Shown here: piece after piece, positions 7,445 through 15,577 of the stretch
Numbering within the stretch: the first letter of the stretch is position 1
Layout of the letters: each line of letters opens with the position of its first letter
NCBI RefSeq assembly: GCF_017565705.1
Contig: NZ_JAGDYL010000001.1
Span: forward strand, 186,001-250,000
Source of the DNA: Leucobacter ruminantium
GTDB lineage: Bacteria; Actinomycetota; Actinomycetes; Actinomycetales; Microbacteriaceae
DNA: 64,000 nt
Direction of reading: 5' to 3'
Notes under the pieces: model-generated
Seen by the model: the letters and a program-made list of their open reading frames with translations, nothing else
Told to the model about the DNA's origin: nothing
The model's database searches: none
Program-made: the position numbers and the translations under genes

Positions 7445-9042
7445 TACGAGCCGAGGCCGTCGTCGAAGACGTCGATCGCCGAGGTGTCGTTGCTGGCGTC
7501 GGCCTTCGCGAGCACCTCCCCGCGGAAGAACGCGGGCGATGCTTTGGCCTGCACGAACATGAGCACGACGCCCAACCCCAGCACGACCACGCCGATGATG
7601 CCGACGAGCCCGACGCCCGCGATGTTGCTGCCCGACCCCGCGGCCGGGTCCATGGCGTCGATCGTGGTCTTCACGAAGACGATCAGCAGCAGGATACCGC
7701 CGATGCCCGGCAGTACGACCTTGGAGATGACGGATCCCAGCCCCTCGCGCGCCGCCGTCTTGCGGAAGTACCAGGGGCTCGCGAGCGCGGTGACGCCGTA
7801 GTAGAAGCACACCATCATGCCGAGGGCGGTGATCGTGTCCCAGAGCACGTCCTCGCTGATGAAGCGCATCACCGCGTAGAACGCCGAGGCGACGACGGAC
7901 GACACGAGCAGCGCCACGTGGGGCGACTTGTACTTCGGGTGCACCTTCTTGATGGCGGGCGGGAGCGCCTGGTAGTGCGACATGGCGAGCAGGGTGCGCG
8001 CCGGGGAGATGGCCGTGGAGTTGATCGACGCCATCGCGCTCACGAGGATCGCGAGCGAGAGCAGGATCGCGGCCCCGCCCATGACGGGGTGCGCGAGCGC
8101 GGCGAACACGTTCTCGATGATGTCGGGGTTGCCGAGGCCGGTGGGTCCGTCGCCCAGACCGGCGTAGGCGACGGTCGCGGTCGCGGTGCCGACGTACAGC
8201 ACCACGAGGATGGCGACGAGGATCATCGCGGCCTTGCTCTCGGTCGAGAGGCGCCCCTTCGACGGCTTGGTCTCCTCACCCATGGTGAGCACGGTGTCCC
8301 AGCCCCAGTAGACGAAGATCGAGACGGCGATGCCCGCGGCGAAGGCGCTGAAGCTCGACACTTCGAAGGGATTGAACCAGGAGAGCTGCGGGGTGGTGCC
8401 CTCGGCGTTCGCGGGATCGCCCGACCCCACGAACATCGCGATGATGAACCACACCATGACGGCCATCTGGAAGAACACGGTGACGTACTGGAACACCTTC
8501 GTCGAGGTCATGCCCCGGTAGGAGATGAAGGTCGCGAGCGCCATGAAGCAGAGGCAGACGGCGATGTTGATGAACTTGTTGTCGGCGAGGTCTGCGATGC
8601 CCGGGTCTCCGACGAGGATGCCGATCGACTGGAAGAGGAACTCGACGGCGATGCCTGCGAGGTTCGACAGCACGAGCACGGTCGCGGCGACGAGGCCCCA
8701 GCCCGCCATCCAGCCGATCCAGGGCCCGAAGGCGCGGGTGGCCCAGGTGAAGGAGGTGCCCGAGTCGGGCATCGCACTGTTGAGGGCGCGGTAGCCGAGA
8801 GCGACGAGCAGCATGGGGATGAAGCCCATGAGGAAGATCGCCGGGGTCTGATATCCGACCTCGCTCGCGGCAGGGCCCACCGCCGCGGTGAGGGTGTAGG
8901 CGGGGGCGCAGGTGGAGATGCCGATGACGAGAGCGCCGAGCACGCCCACCGTGCCCTGCGGAAGCCCCTTCTTGCTGATCCCGCTCACCGAGTCGAGTGT
9001 TCGTGTCGCCGGCGCTGGGGCATTCATGTCGTATTTGGACAC
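7444..9042 (-). CDS. APC-superfamily amino-acid permease
   Basis: A 532-residue integral membrane transporter with about 12 hydrophobic segments. The conserved first helix region (GLPQGTVGVLGALVIGISTCAPAYTLTAAVG) and SGTSFTWATRAFGPWIGWMAGW match APC permeases for amino acids or polyamines; substrate unknown. The start is GTG with AAGGAC 8 nt upstream; a later ATG five codons on is less well placed. The stop codon TAG is made by the boundary of the MITE-like element, so the final few residues (DVFDDGLGS) may be altered relative to the ancestral protein. It lies alone on its strand, with thyA downstream. Confidence 0.88.
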   Translation of the reverse strand: MSKYDMNAPAPATRTLDSVSGISKKGLPQGTVGVLGALVIGISTCAPAYTLTAAVGPAASEVGYQTPAIFLMGFIPMLLVALGYRALNSAMPDSGTSFTWATRAFGPWIGWMAGWGLVAATVLVLSNLAGIAVEFLFQSIGILVGDPGIADLADNKFINIAVCLCFMALATFISYRGMTSTKVFQYVTVFFQMAVMVWFIIAMFVGSGDPANAEGTTPQLSWFNPFEVSSFSAFAAGIAVSIFVYWGWDTVLTMGEETKPSKGRLSTESKAAMILVAILVVLYVGTATATVAYAGLGDGPTGLGNPDIIENVFAALAHPVMGGAAILLSLAILVSAMASINSTAISPARTLLAMSHYQALPPAIKKVHPKYKSPHVALLVSSVVASAFYAVMRFISEDVLWDTITALGMMVCFYYGVTALASPWYFRKTAAREGLGSVISKVVLPGIGGILLLIVFVKTTIDAMDPAAGSGSNIAGVGLVGIIGVVVLGLGVVLMFVQAKASPAFFRGEVLAKADASNDTSAIDVFDDGLGS

Positions 9043-9171
9043 CAGGGATCGTCCTTACTCTCGCAGCAGTGCGCGCAGCTCCGTTGCCGCTCGCGTACCC
9101 CAGGATAACAAGCGCCCGGAGCCCGGACGATTCTAGGCGCTTCCTGCCGATATCACCTAATCAACGAGGGA

Positions 9172-9633
9172 TCAGCTTCGGATTTCGTTGCGTTCCAAGG
9201 TGATTGCTTGCCGAATCGCCGCTCGGGCTCGCTTCCGGTCTCCCGCCGCGTCGTACACGATGCCGAGCCGCATCCAGGCCGACCACGAACCGGGGTCGGC
9301 CTCGGCCTCCTCGCGATACCTCGGGAAGGCTGCGTCGGCCTCCTCGCGCAGGGGCCGGCCCGACGGGAGGGTCTCGACCGTCTCGTCCGGCATGCGTCCC
9401 TCGGCTTCGAGTCGGTCTGCGAGCCGCGTGGCATCACGGCCGAAACGCAGCTCGCGCAGCAGCGCCCACGCCCCGATGAGGGGCAGCACCAGCATCGCGA
9501 CGCCCATGGCCACCGCGATCGGCGTACCCGAGCCGATGAGCGCGATGCCGCGCACGCCCGCGAGCGCGAAGTAGAGCACGAGCACGGCGCTCATCACCAC
9601 GACCCCGGTCAGGGAACGCGCGCGAGCGCTCAT
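9172..9633 (-). CDS. small membrane protein with TPR-like C-terminal segment
   Basis: A 153-residue protein with two predicted membrane helices near the N-terminus (VVVMSAVLVLYFALAG and the VAMGVAMLVLPLIGAWALL segment) and a soluble C-terminus whose SWSAWMRLGIVYDAAGDRKRARAAIRQAI resembles a tetratricopeptide repeat. Its ATG overlaps the dapB stop (ATGA), so it is translated as part of the dapB operon. Orthologues are commonly found downstream of dapB in Microbacteriaceae (from memory). Function unknown; a membrane-anchored protein-protein adaptor is possible. Confidence 0.75.
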   Translation of the reverse strand: MSARARSLTGVVVMSAVLVLYFALAGVRGIALIGSGTPIAVAMGVAMLVLPLIGAWALLRELRFGRDATRLADRLEAEGRMPDETVETLPSGRPLREEADAAFPRYREEAEADPGSWSAWMRLGIVYDAAGDRKRARAAIRQAITLERNEIRS

Positions 9634-10376
9634 GCGCGCACCGCTCCCCCGGCGATCCCCAGCACGGCGTCGAGCCCGACGACGAGGCCCTCGGTCCCCC
9701 CGATGGCCTCGAGCGCCGCGACGACACCCGCGCGGTAGGCCTCGTTCGAGTGGGTGTCGTGCGTCACGGTCAGCACCTCGCCCGGCCCCCCGAAGCGCAC
9801 CTCCTGCTTCGCGACCACGCCGGCGAGGCGCAGGCTGTGCACGGGGATGCCGGCGATCAGCTCGCCCCGGGCGGGCTGATCGGCGTAGGGAGCGTCGACC
9901 GGCCGACCACCGCGGGCTTCGGCCATGAGCTCGGCCGTGCGCACGGCGGTGCCCGACGGCGAGTCGATCTTGCCCGGGTGGTGCGCCTCGACGACCTCGA
10001 CCGCGTCGAAGTAGGGCGCGGCGATGCGCGCGAGCACCGTGCCGATGACCGAGCCGAGCGAGAAGTTCGGCACGACGATGACTCCCGCGCCCGGCGTGCC
10101 GTCGACCCGTGCGCGCAGCCCCTCCAGGCGCTCGGCCGACCACCCGCTCGTGCCGATGATCACTTTCTGACCGTGGTCGAGCGCCCGCTCCACGATCGCG
10201 GGTGAGGCATCGGGCCGGGTGACATCGACGAGGACGTCGGCCCCGGATCCCTCATCGGGATCGGAGGAGCTGCTGAGGCGGGCGGCGAGTTCGAAGTCCG
10301 GGTGCCCCTCGACCACTTCGCAGATGAGGGATCCGAGACGCCCGGTCGAACCCGAGACGGCGACGCTGAGTGACAT
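9630..10376 (-). CDS. dapB: 4-hydroxy-tetrahydrodipicolinate reductase
   Basis: A 248-residue NAD(P)H-dependent enzyme catalysing the second step of the lysine/DAP branch after DapA. Seen are the nucleotide-binding start VAVSGSTGRLGS, GTSGWS, VVPNFSLGSV and the catalytic block EAHHPGKIDSPSGTA (His132, His133, Lys136). The ATG is preceded by GGAGATC and by TAGACT ending 7 nt upstream, so either a short-leader or leaderless start is possible. The next gene overlaps its stop by 4 bp; the M16 peptidase gene lies 27 bp upstream. Confidence 0.94.
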   Translation of the reverse strand: MSLSVAVSGSTGRLGSLICEVVEGHPDFELAARLSSSSDPDEGSGADVLVDVTRPDASPAIVERALDHGQKVIIGTSGWSAERLEGLRARVDGTPGAGVIVVPNFSLGSVIGTVLARIAAPYFDAVEVVEAHHPGKIDSPSGTAVRTAELMAEARGGRPVDAPYADQPARGELIAGIPVHSLRLAGVVAKQEVRFGGPGEVLTVTHDTHSNEAYRAGVVAALEAIGGTEGLVVGLDAVLGIAGGAVRA

Positions 10377-10403
10377 GATCTCCAGTCTACGTTCCGCCCG
10401 GTG

Positions 10404-11771
10404 CTACAGGCGTGCGCGGCTCGTGTCTCCGACGGCGACCGCGGTGGTCGGGCGCTCGGCGAGCTCGGTCGCGACGGCGCGGATCTCGCCGGCGGTGACT
10501 GCGGCGAATCGTTCGAGCGAGGTGTCGAGGTCGAACAGCTCGCCGCTGCCGAGCTCGGCGCGCGCGAGCCTCCCCATGCGCGTGTCGGAGTCCTCGAGCG
10601 CGAGCGCGGAGGAGCCGGAGATCTGCCCGAGCGCGCGCTCGCGCTCCTCCTCGGTGATGCCGCCGTCGGCGATGCGCTGCAGTTCGAGGCGGCTGAGTTC
10701 GAGCACCTCGGCGGCCTTCTCGGGCGCGGTGCCCGCGTACATGCCGAAGAGCCCGGCGTCGGAGTAGCTCGCGCCGAAGGAGTAGGCGGTGTAGGCGAGG
10801 CCGCGCTTCTCCCGGATCTCCTGGAAGAGCCGGCTCGACATGCCGCCGCCCAGCACCGAGTTCATGATGCCGAAGGCGAAGCGGCGAGGATCGTTCGAGC
10901 GGAAGCCCTCGGTGCCGATGAGCAGGTTGATCTGCTCGGAGGGGCGTTCGGTGATGTGCACGGCGGGTGCATCCGCAGCGTGTGCGGCCGTGGGTGCGGT
11001 CGTGCCATCGGGCTGCGCGCGCCGCACGGGGCGCGCGTCGCGCTCCATGCGCCAACGCGCCTCGGGAGAGAGACGGAGCGCCTCGAGGATCTGCTCGACG
11101 AGGCGGTCGTGGTCGACGGCCCCGGCGGCGGTGATCACGAGGGTCGAGGGATCGTAACGGTCGCGGTAGTGACGGTCGACGTCGTCGCGCCGCGCGGCGC
11201 GGATCGTCTCGGGGCTGCCCCCGATGGGACGGCCGAGGGCGCGATCCCCGAAGACCGCCTCGAAGAAGCGCTCGTTCGCGACGTCTGCGAGGTCGTCGGC
11301 CGCCATCGCGAGTTCCTCGAGGATCACGCCGCGCTCGGTCTCGAATTCACCCTCGTCGAGCACCGAGTTCGTCACCATGTCGGCGAGCACCTCGACCGCG
11401 ATGTCGAGGTCTTCGTCGCGCACCTTGGCGTAGTAGCAGGTGTACTCCTTGGCCGTGAGAGCGTTGTGCTCGGCGCCGATGCGGTCGAATGCCGTGGCGA
11501 TGGAATACGCGTCGCGGCTCGGGGTGCCCTTGAACAGCAGGTGTTCGAGGAAATGGGTGGAGCCGAGGCTGCCCGGGGCGTCGCCGCGTTCGGCCTGCTC
11601 GTCGCGCGAACCGACGCCGACCCAGAAGCCGATCGAGGCACTCCGGGCGCCCGGCATGCGCTCGGTGAGCACGCGGAGGCCGCTCGGGTGCACGGTGCGG
11701 CGCATCGTCCCGCCGCCCAGCTCGGCGGTGATCTCGGCTCGGTCGAGGGGCAGCAGGATCGGTTCGCGCAT
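10404..11771 (-). CDS. M16 family zinc metallopeptidase (processing peptidase-like)
   Basis: A 455-residue M16B peptidase. The inverted zinc motif is HFLEH (His73, Glu76, His77), with the distal Glu in the ERGVILEE helix, and the R/Y substrate-binding block EKRGLAYTAYSFGA lies in the C-terminal half. These peptidases degrade or process short peptides; the actinobacterial member is regularly encoded beside pnp and dapB. The ATG is chosen because TAAGCT ends 6 nt upstream (leaderless pattern); a GTG directly precedes it. A Thr/Ala-rich linker (TTAPTAAHAADAPA) separates the two domains. Confidence 0.92.
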   Translation of the reverse strand: MREPILLPLDRAEITAELGGGTMRRTVHPSGLRVLTERMPGARSASIGFWVGVGSRDEQAERGDAPGSLGSTHFLEHLLFKGTPSRDAYSIATAFDRIGAEHNALTAKEYTCYYAKVRDEDLDIAVEVLADMVTNSVLDEGEFETERGVILEELAMAADDLADVANERFFEAVFGDRALGRPIGGSPETIRAARRDDVDRHYRDRYDPSTLVITAAGAVDHDRLVEQILEALRLSPEARWRMERDARPVRRAQPDGTTAPTAAHAADAPAVHITERPSEQINLLIGTEGFRSNDPRRFAFGIMNSVLGGGMSSRLFQEIREKRGLAYTAYSFGASYSDAGLFGMYAGTAPEKAAEVLELSRLELQRIADGGITEEERERALGQISGSSALALEDSDTRMGRLARAELGSGELFDLDTSLERFAAVTAGEIRAVATELAERPTTAVAVGDTSRARL

Positions 11772-11777
11772 CACCCC

Positions 11778-11783
11778 AGCTTA
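11778..11783 (-). promoter_or_regulatory. putative leaderless -10 box of the M16 peptidase gene
   Basis: TAAGCT on the minus strand, 6 nt before the ATG. It faces the promoter of the small membrane protein gene on the other strand. Confidence 0.35.
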
Positions 11784-11818
11784 GAGGTCGCGACGAACCC
11801 TGCGCTCGCGCGTCGCCC

Positions 11819-11824
11819 TATACT
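11819..11824 (+). promoter_or_regulatory. -10 box for the small membrane protein gene
   Basis: TATACT in a GC-rich setting, about 50 nt before the ATG of the downstream gene. No convincing -35 is visible. Confidence 0.5.
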
Positions 11825-11876
11825 GGGTGCCGTACCTGTTTCGTTCGCGCTCTAGTGAATCAGCGAGGCTTTCTCC

Positions 11877-12128
11877 ATGTCGAACCCCGAGTCCAACGGT
11901 CAGTCGCACCCCACCGCAGTCTTCGCGCCCTCCCCGCGTCCGCGGTTGTCAGCGGGATCGGCGATCGCCGTGCTCTTCGCCATTGCGCTGATGCTGGGCG
12001 GCTTCTACGTGATGGCGACCGCTTTCTCCGTCCACGAGTACGCGATCCCGCTGTTCGCGGCCGGCCTGCTCATGGAGGTCATCGGCTTCTGGTTCACCTT
12101 CGGCTGGCTGCCCGGCCGCGAAAGCTGA
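11877..12128 (+). CDS. small two-helix membrane protein, function unknown
   Basis: An 83-residue protein with a hydrophilic, Ser/Pro-rich N-terminus and two membrane helices (AIAVLFAIALMLGGFYVMATAF and PLFAAGLLMEVIGFWFTFG). It has its own -10 box (TATACT) and a strong downstream terminator, so it is a monocistronic unit between the divergent M16 gene and convergent pnp. I do not recognise a family. Clear coding composition and isolated regulation support a real gene. Confidence 0.7.
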   Translation: MSNPESNGQSHPTAVFAPSPRPRLSAGSAIAVLFAIALMLGGFYVMATAFSVHEYAIPLFAAGLLMEVIGFWFTFGWLPGRES

Positions 12129-12188
12129 GCGCCCCGGCCGTCGGAGCCGGCTGACTCCCGCTCGGGAGACGGCCGGCTCCAGCTCTGC

Positions 12189-12223
12189 AACGGGCTCCGC
12201 CCCCGAGGGGCGGGGCCCGTTTG
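12189..12223 (+). terminator. intrinsic terminator of the small membrane protein gene
   Basis: A 15-bp stem with triloop (AACGGGCTCCGCCCC paired with GGGGCGGGGCCCGTT) followed by TTTGCC. A second hairpin (GGAGCCGGC / GCCGGCTCC, 12143-12180) precedes it. Confidence 0.75.
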
Positions 12224-12352
12224 CCGTTCGCCCGACGCCGGTTTCGCCCGAGCGATCGCTCGGCGAACGGCAGAAACGTGTGGATGGCCTCGGGCTCGCC
12301 GGCCCGTGCCGGCCCAGCCCGTGACCCGTACACGGGCCCCGACGTCCGGACA

Positions 12353-12406
12353 ACGACGAAGCGCCCGCCGCTCCCCCGCTCGGGGTCGCGACGGGCGCTT
12401 CGTCGT
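12353..12406 (-). terminator. terminator-like hairpin downstream of pnp
   Basis: Perfect 15-bp arms ACGACGAAGCGCCCG / CGGGCGCTTCGTCGT with a 24-nt loop, 45 bp past the pnp stop. The minus-strand 3' side reads TTGTCC, a weak T-tract. Confidence 0.6.
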
Positions 12407-12411
12407 GCGGC

Positions 12412-12423
12412 GAGGGATCCCTC
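12412..12423. repeat. palindromic copy of genome motif GAGGGATCCCTC
   Basis: Perfect 12-bp palindrome between the pnp stop and its terminator hairpin. Confidence 0.7.
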
Positions 12424-12451
12424 GCCCGTGACGCATGAGGCAGCCGCAGCC

Positions 12452-14719
12452 TTACTCCGCGGCGGCCTCAGCAGCCTCAGCGGGAGCGGCCTCGGCCGCG
12501 GCCGCCTGCTCCTCGAGCACCGGCTCGAGCGAGAGCTTGCCGCGGTCGTCGACCTTCGTGATCTTCACGAGGATCTTCTGACCGATCGAGAGCACCTCGT
12601 CGACACCCTCGATGCGCTTGCCGCCGACGAGCTTGCGCACCTCGGAGATGTGCAGCAGGCCGTCCTTGCCCGGGAGCAGCGAGATGAACGCACCGAAGGT
12701 GGCGTTCTTCACGACGGTGCCGAGGTACTGCTCGCCGACCTCGGGGTTCTGCGGGTTGGCGATGGCGTTCACCTGGGCGCGGGCGGCCTCGGCCGAGGGG
12801 CCGTCGACCGCGCCGATGTACACGGTGCCGTCGTCGTCGATCGAGATGTCGGCGCCGGTCTGATCCTGGATGCCGTTGATCGTCTTGCCCTTGGGGCCGA
12901 TCAGCTCGCCGATCTTGTCGACCGGGATGTTGACGGTGATGACGCGCGGTGCGGTGGGCGCCATCTCGTCGGGGGTATCGATCGCCTGGTTCATGACGCC
13001 CAGGATCTGGGTGCGCGCCTCCTTGGCCTGCGACAGGGCGCCCGCGAGCACATCCGAGGGGATGCCGTCGAGCTTGGTGTCGAGCTGCAGCGCGGTCACG
13101 AACTCCGAGGTGCCTGCGACCTTGAAGTCCATGTCGCCCAGCGCGTCCTCGGCACCGAGGATGTCGGTGAGGGTCGCGTAGCGGGTCTCGCCGTCGATCT
13201 CGTCGGAGACGAGGCCCATCGCGATGCCCGCGACGGGGGCGCGCAGCGGCACGCCGGCGTTGAGCAGCGACAGCGTCGAGGCGCAGACGGAGCCCATCGA
13301 GGTCGAGCCGTTGGAGCCCAGCGCTTCGCTGACCTGACGGATCGCGTAGGGGAACTCCTCGCGGCTCGGCAGCACCGGCACGAGCGCGCGCTCGGCCAGG
13401 AAGCCGTGGCCGATCTCGCGGCGCTTCGGGCTGCCCACGCGGCCGGTCTCACCGGTCGAGTAGGGCGGGAAGTTGTAGTGGTGCATGTAGCGCTTGCTGG
13501 TCGTGGGCGACAGCGAGTCGATCTGCTGCTCCATCTTCAGCATGTTCAGCGTGGAGACGCCCATGATCTGGGTCTCGCCGCGCTGGAAGATCGCCGAGCC
13601 GTGCACCCGGGGGATGACCTCGACCTCGGCGTCGAGCGCGCGCACGTCGCGCAGCCCGCGGCCGTCGATGCGAGCGCCCTCCGTGAGGATGCGGCCGCGC
13701 ACGATCTTCTTGGTGACCGACTTGTAGGCTGCCGATACCTGACCCTCGGCCTCGGCGGGCAGTTCCCCGGCCTCGACCTTGGCCGCGACGGCCTCCTTGA
13801 CGCGCGCCTTCAGCGCGTCGTCGGCGTCCTGGCGCTCCTGCTTGTCGGCGATCTGGTAGATGCCGGTGAGCTCGTCGAGCGCGAGAGCCTCGACCGCGGC
13901 GTAGACCTCGTCGGTGTAGGGCAGGAAGACGGGGTACTCCTGCACCTCCTTCGCCGACTGGGCGGCAAGCTGCTCCTGCGCCTTGACGAGCTGGGCGAGG
14001 AACGGCTTCGCGGCCTCGAGGCCCTGCGCGACGACGGTCTCGTCGGGCTTCACGGCGCCGCCCTTGATGAGGTTCCAGGATCCCTCGGTCGCCTCGGCCT
14101 CGACCATCATGATCGCGACGTCCTCGGTGCCGTCGGCCTTGGTCACGACGCGGCCGGCGACCATGAGGTCGAAGACCGCGTCCTGCAGCTGCTCGGCGTT
14201 CGGGAAGGCGACCCACTGCTCGCCGATGAGCGCGAGGCGCACACCCGCGATGGGGCCCGAGAAGGGCAGGCCCGAGATCTGCGTCGACGCGGAGGCGGCG
14301 TTGATCGCGAGCGCGTCGTAGAACTCGCCCGGGGCGATCGACAGCACGGTGACGACGATCTGCACCTCGTTGCGGAGGCCGTCGACGAACGACGGGCGCA
14401 GCGGGCGGTCGATGAGGCGGCAGACGAGGATCGCCTCGGTCGAGGGGCGGCCCTCGCGACGGAAGAACGAGCCGGGGATCTTGCCCGCGGCGTACGAGCG
14501 CTCCTCGACGTCGACGGTCAGCGGGAAGAAGTCGAAGTGATCCTTCGGGTTCTTCGATGCGCTGGTGGCCGAGAGGAGCATGGTCTCCTCGTCGAGGTAC
14601 GCGGCGACGGCGCCCTGCGCCTGCTGCGCGAGACGGCCGGTCTCGAAGCGGATGGTGCGCTTGCCGAACGAGCCGTTGTCGAGCACGGCCTCGGCGAACT
14701 TGATATCAGGACCCTCCAC
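12452..14719 (-). CDS. pnp: Polyribonucleotide nucleotidyltransferase (PNPase)
   Basis: A 755-residue PNPase, the phosphorolytic 3'-5' exoribonuclease of mRNA decay and (p)ppGpp-linked RNA metabolism. Order: first RNase PH domain from the N-terminus ([26 protein letters not shown]), alpha-helical linker, second RNase PH domain ([47 protein letters not shown]), KH domain ([18 protein letters not shown]) and S1 domain ([19 protein letters not shown]). It ends in an acidic Ala/Glu tail ([17 protein letters not shown]). The usual upstream partner rpsO is not here; upstream is an SRPBCC gene after about 310 bp. Start: ATG of [16 protein letters not shown]. Confidence 0.97.
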   Translation of the reverse strand: MEGPDIKFAEAVLDNGSFGKRTIRFETGRLAQQAQGAVAAYLDEETMLLSATSASKNPKDHFDFFPLTVDVEERSYAAGKIPGSFFRREGRPSTEAILVCRLIDRPLRPSFVDGLRNEVQIVVTVLSIAPGEFYDALAINAASASTQISGLPFSGPIAGVRLALIGEQWVAFPNAEQLQDAVFDLMVAGRVVTKADGTEDVAIMMVEAEATEGSWNLIKGGAVKPDETVVAQGLEAAKPFLAQLVKAQEQLAAQSAKEVQEYPVFLPYTDEVYAAVEALALDELTGIYQIADKQERQDADDALKARVKEAVAAKVEAGELPAEAEGQVSAAYKSVTKKIVRGRILTEGARIDGRGLRDVRALDAEVEVIPRVHGSAIFQRGETQIMGVSTLNMLKMEQQIDSLSPTTSKRYMHHYNFPPYSTGETGRVGSPKRREIGHGFLAERALVPVLPSREEFPYAIRQVSEALGSNGSTSMGSVCASTLSLLNAGVPLRAPVAGIAMGLVSDEIDGETRYATLTDILGAEDALGDMDFKVAGTSEFVTALQLDTKLDGIPSDVLAGALSQAKEARTQILGVMNQAIDTPDEMAPTAPRVITVNIPVDKIGELIGPKGKTINGIQDQTGADISIDDDGTVYIGAVDGPSAEAARAQVNAIANPQNPEVGEQYLGTVVKNATFGAFISLLPGKDGLLHISEVRKLVGGKRIEGVDEVLSIGQKILVKITKVDDRGKLSLEPVLEEQAAAAEAAPAEAAEAAAE

Positions 14720-15028
14720 GGGCTCTCCTCACTCACGAGAGCACGCGGCGGGCAGCCCGGAGCGCCAAAAGCCTCTGCGGCAGGCTGCGGGTGCTGATGT
14801 TCAGTAGAAGGCCACTCTCCGCCCTTCGACAAGCTCAGGGGCCCCGTCGACAGGCTCGGGGACCGCCCGGCGAACGCGGGAACGGGAGAGGGATCCACCA
14901 CCGAAGACCAGCCCGCCAGCCGACGTGCTCGGTTCATCGTTGATACGGGCATTCGCCCGCAGGTCCAGAATACCACCGCGACCCGGGGAAACGACAGAAC
15001 GGCGGTTCGGGCCGCTTTCCGGCGCGCG
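14720..15028. other. pnp upstream region with dispersed repeats
   Basis: No gene. It contains two copies of a GACAAGCTCAGGG/GACAGGCTCGGGG repeat (14823-14862), one GAGGGATC octamer (14888-14895), and on the minus strand TATTCT (complement of 14967-14972), a plausible -10 for a long-leader pnp transcript. PNPase mRNAs are often autoregulated through their leaders, which would fit. Confidence 0.5.
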
Positions 15029-15514
15029 CTACTTGTAGAAACCGTCGCGCAGATCGATCCGGTGCTCCAACCACGCCTTCATCGCGGCGAGCATCCCGGT
15101 CCACCCCATGCAGTTGCCGAAGGCGGCCTGGGCTCCACCGGGAGTCGGTCGCCAGGATCGTTCGGTCACGCGCACCTCCGTGCGGACACCGTCGTCGACG
15201 GCGCGGAACTCGAAGCGAACCTCGGTGTCGTCGGCTCCGCCGACGATCGCGGCCGGGTCGCCGCCCCACCGGAAGACGATCCGCTGGGGCGGCACGGCCT
15301 CGGTCACCCGCACGGGGAACGCGCCGGGGAAGTCGGCGAAGTCCCACTGCACCGTCGTTCCCGCAGTCATGCGCCCGACCGCTCCCCCTGTCGTGAAGTA
15401 GCGGCTGAGGGTCGAGGGATCCGCGACGGCCTCGTACACCTCGGCGGGCGGCCGGGAGATGAACCCGAACACCGTGAACTCCAGTTCGTCCAGCGTGTCG
15501 TCCGATGCGCTCAT
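15029..15514 (-). CDS. SRPBCC (AHSA1-like) domain protein
   Basis: A 161-residue START/Bet v1-type protein. Visible are the N-terminal strand and helix ISRPPAEVYEAVADPSTLSRYFTT, the central WDFADFPGAFPVRV, RIVFRWG, and the C-terminal helix GNCMGWTGMLAAMKAWLEHRIDLRDGFYK typical of AHSA1-like polyketide cyclase/ligand-binding proteins. Ligand unknown. TAGGAT ends 6 nt before the ATG on the minus strand, suggesting a leaderless message. It is divergent from the radical SAM cluster with 63 bp between starts, so they share a control region. Confidence 0.85.
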   Translation of the reverse strand: MSASDDTLDELEFTVFGFISRPPAEVYEAVADPSTLSRYFTTGGAVGRMTAGTTVQWDFADFPGAFPVRVTEAVPPQRIVFRWGGDPAAIVGGADDTEVRFEFRAVDDGVRTEVRVTERSWRPTPGGAQAAFGNCMGWTGMLAAMKAWLEHRIDLRDGFYK

Positions 15515-15577
15515 ACCCGCATCCTACGCCGCGAAGGCGGCCCCGCACAGGGAGCGATCCGGTAGTAGCGTGGAGCC

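Noticed and set aside
12452-15028. rpsO upstream of pnp
   Set aside because: The usual partner gene is not present in the gap; only repeats and a possible -10 were found, so it must be elsewhere.
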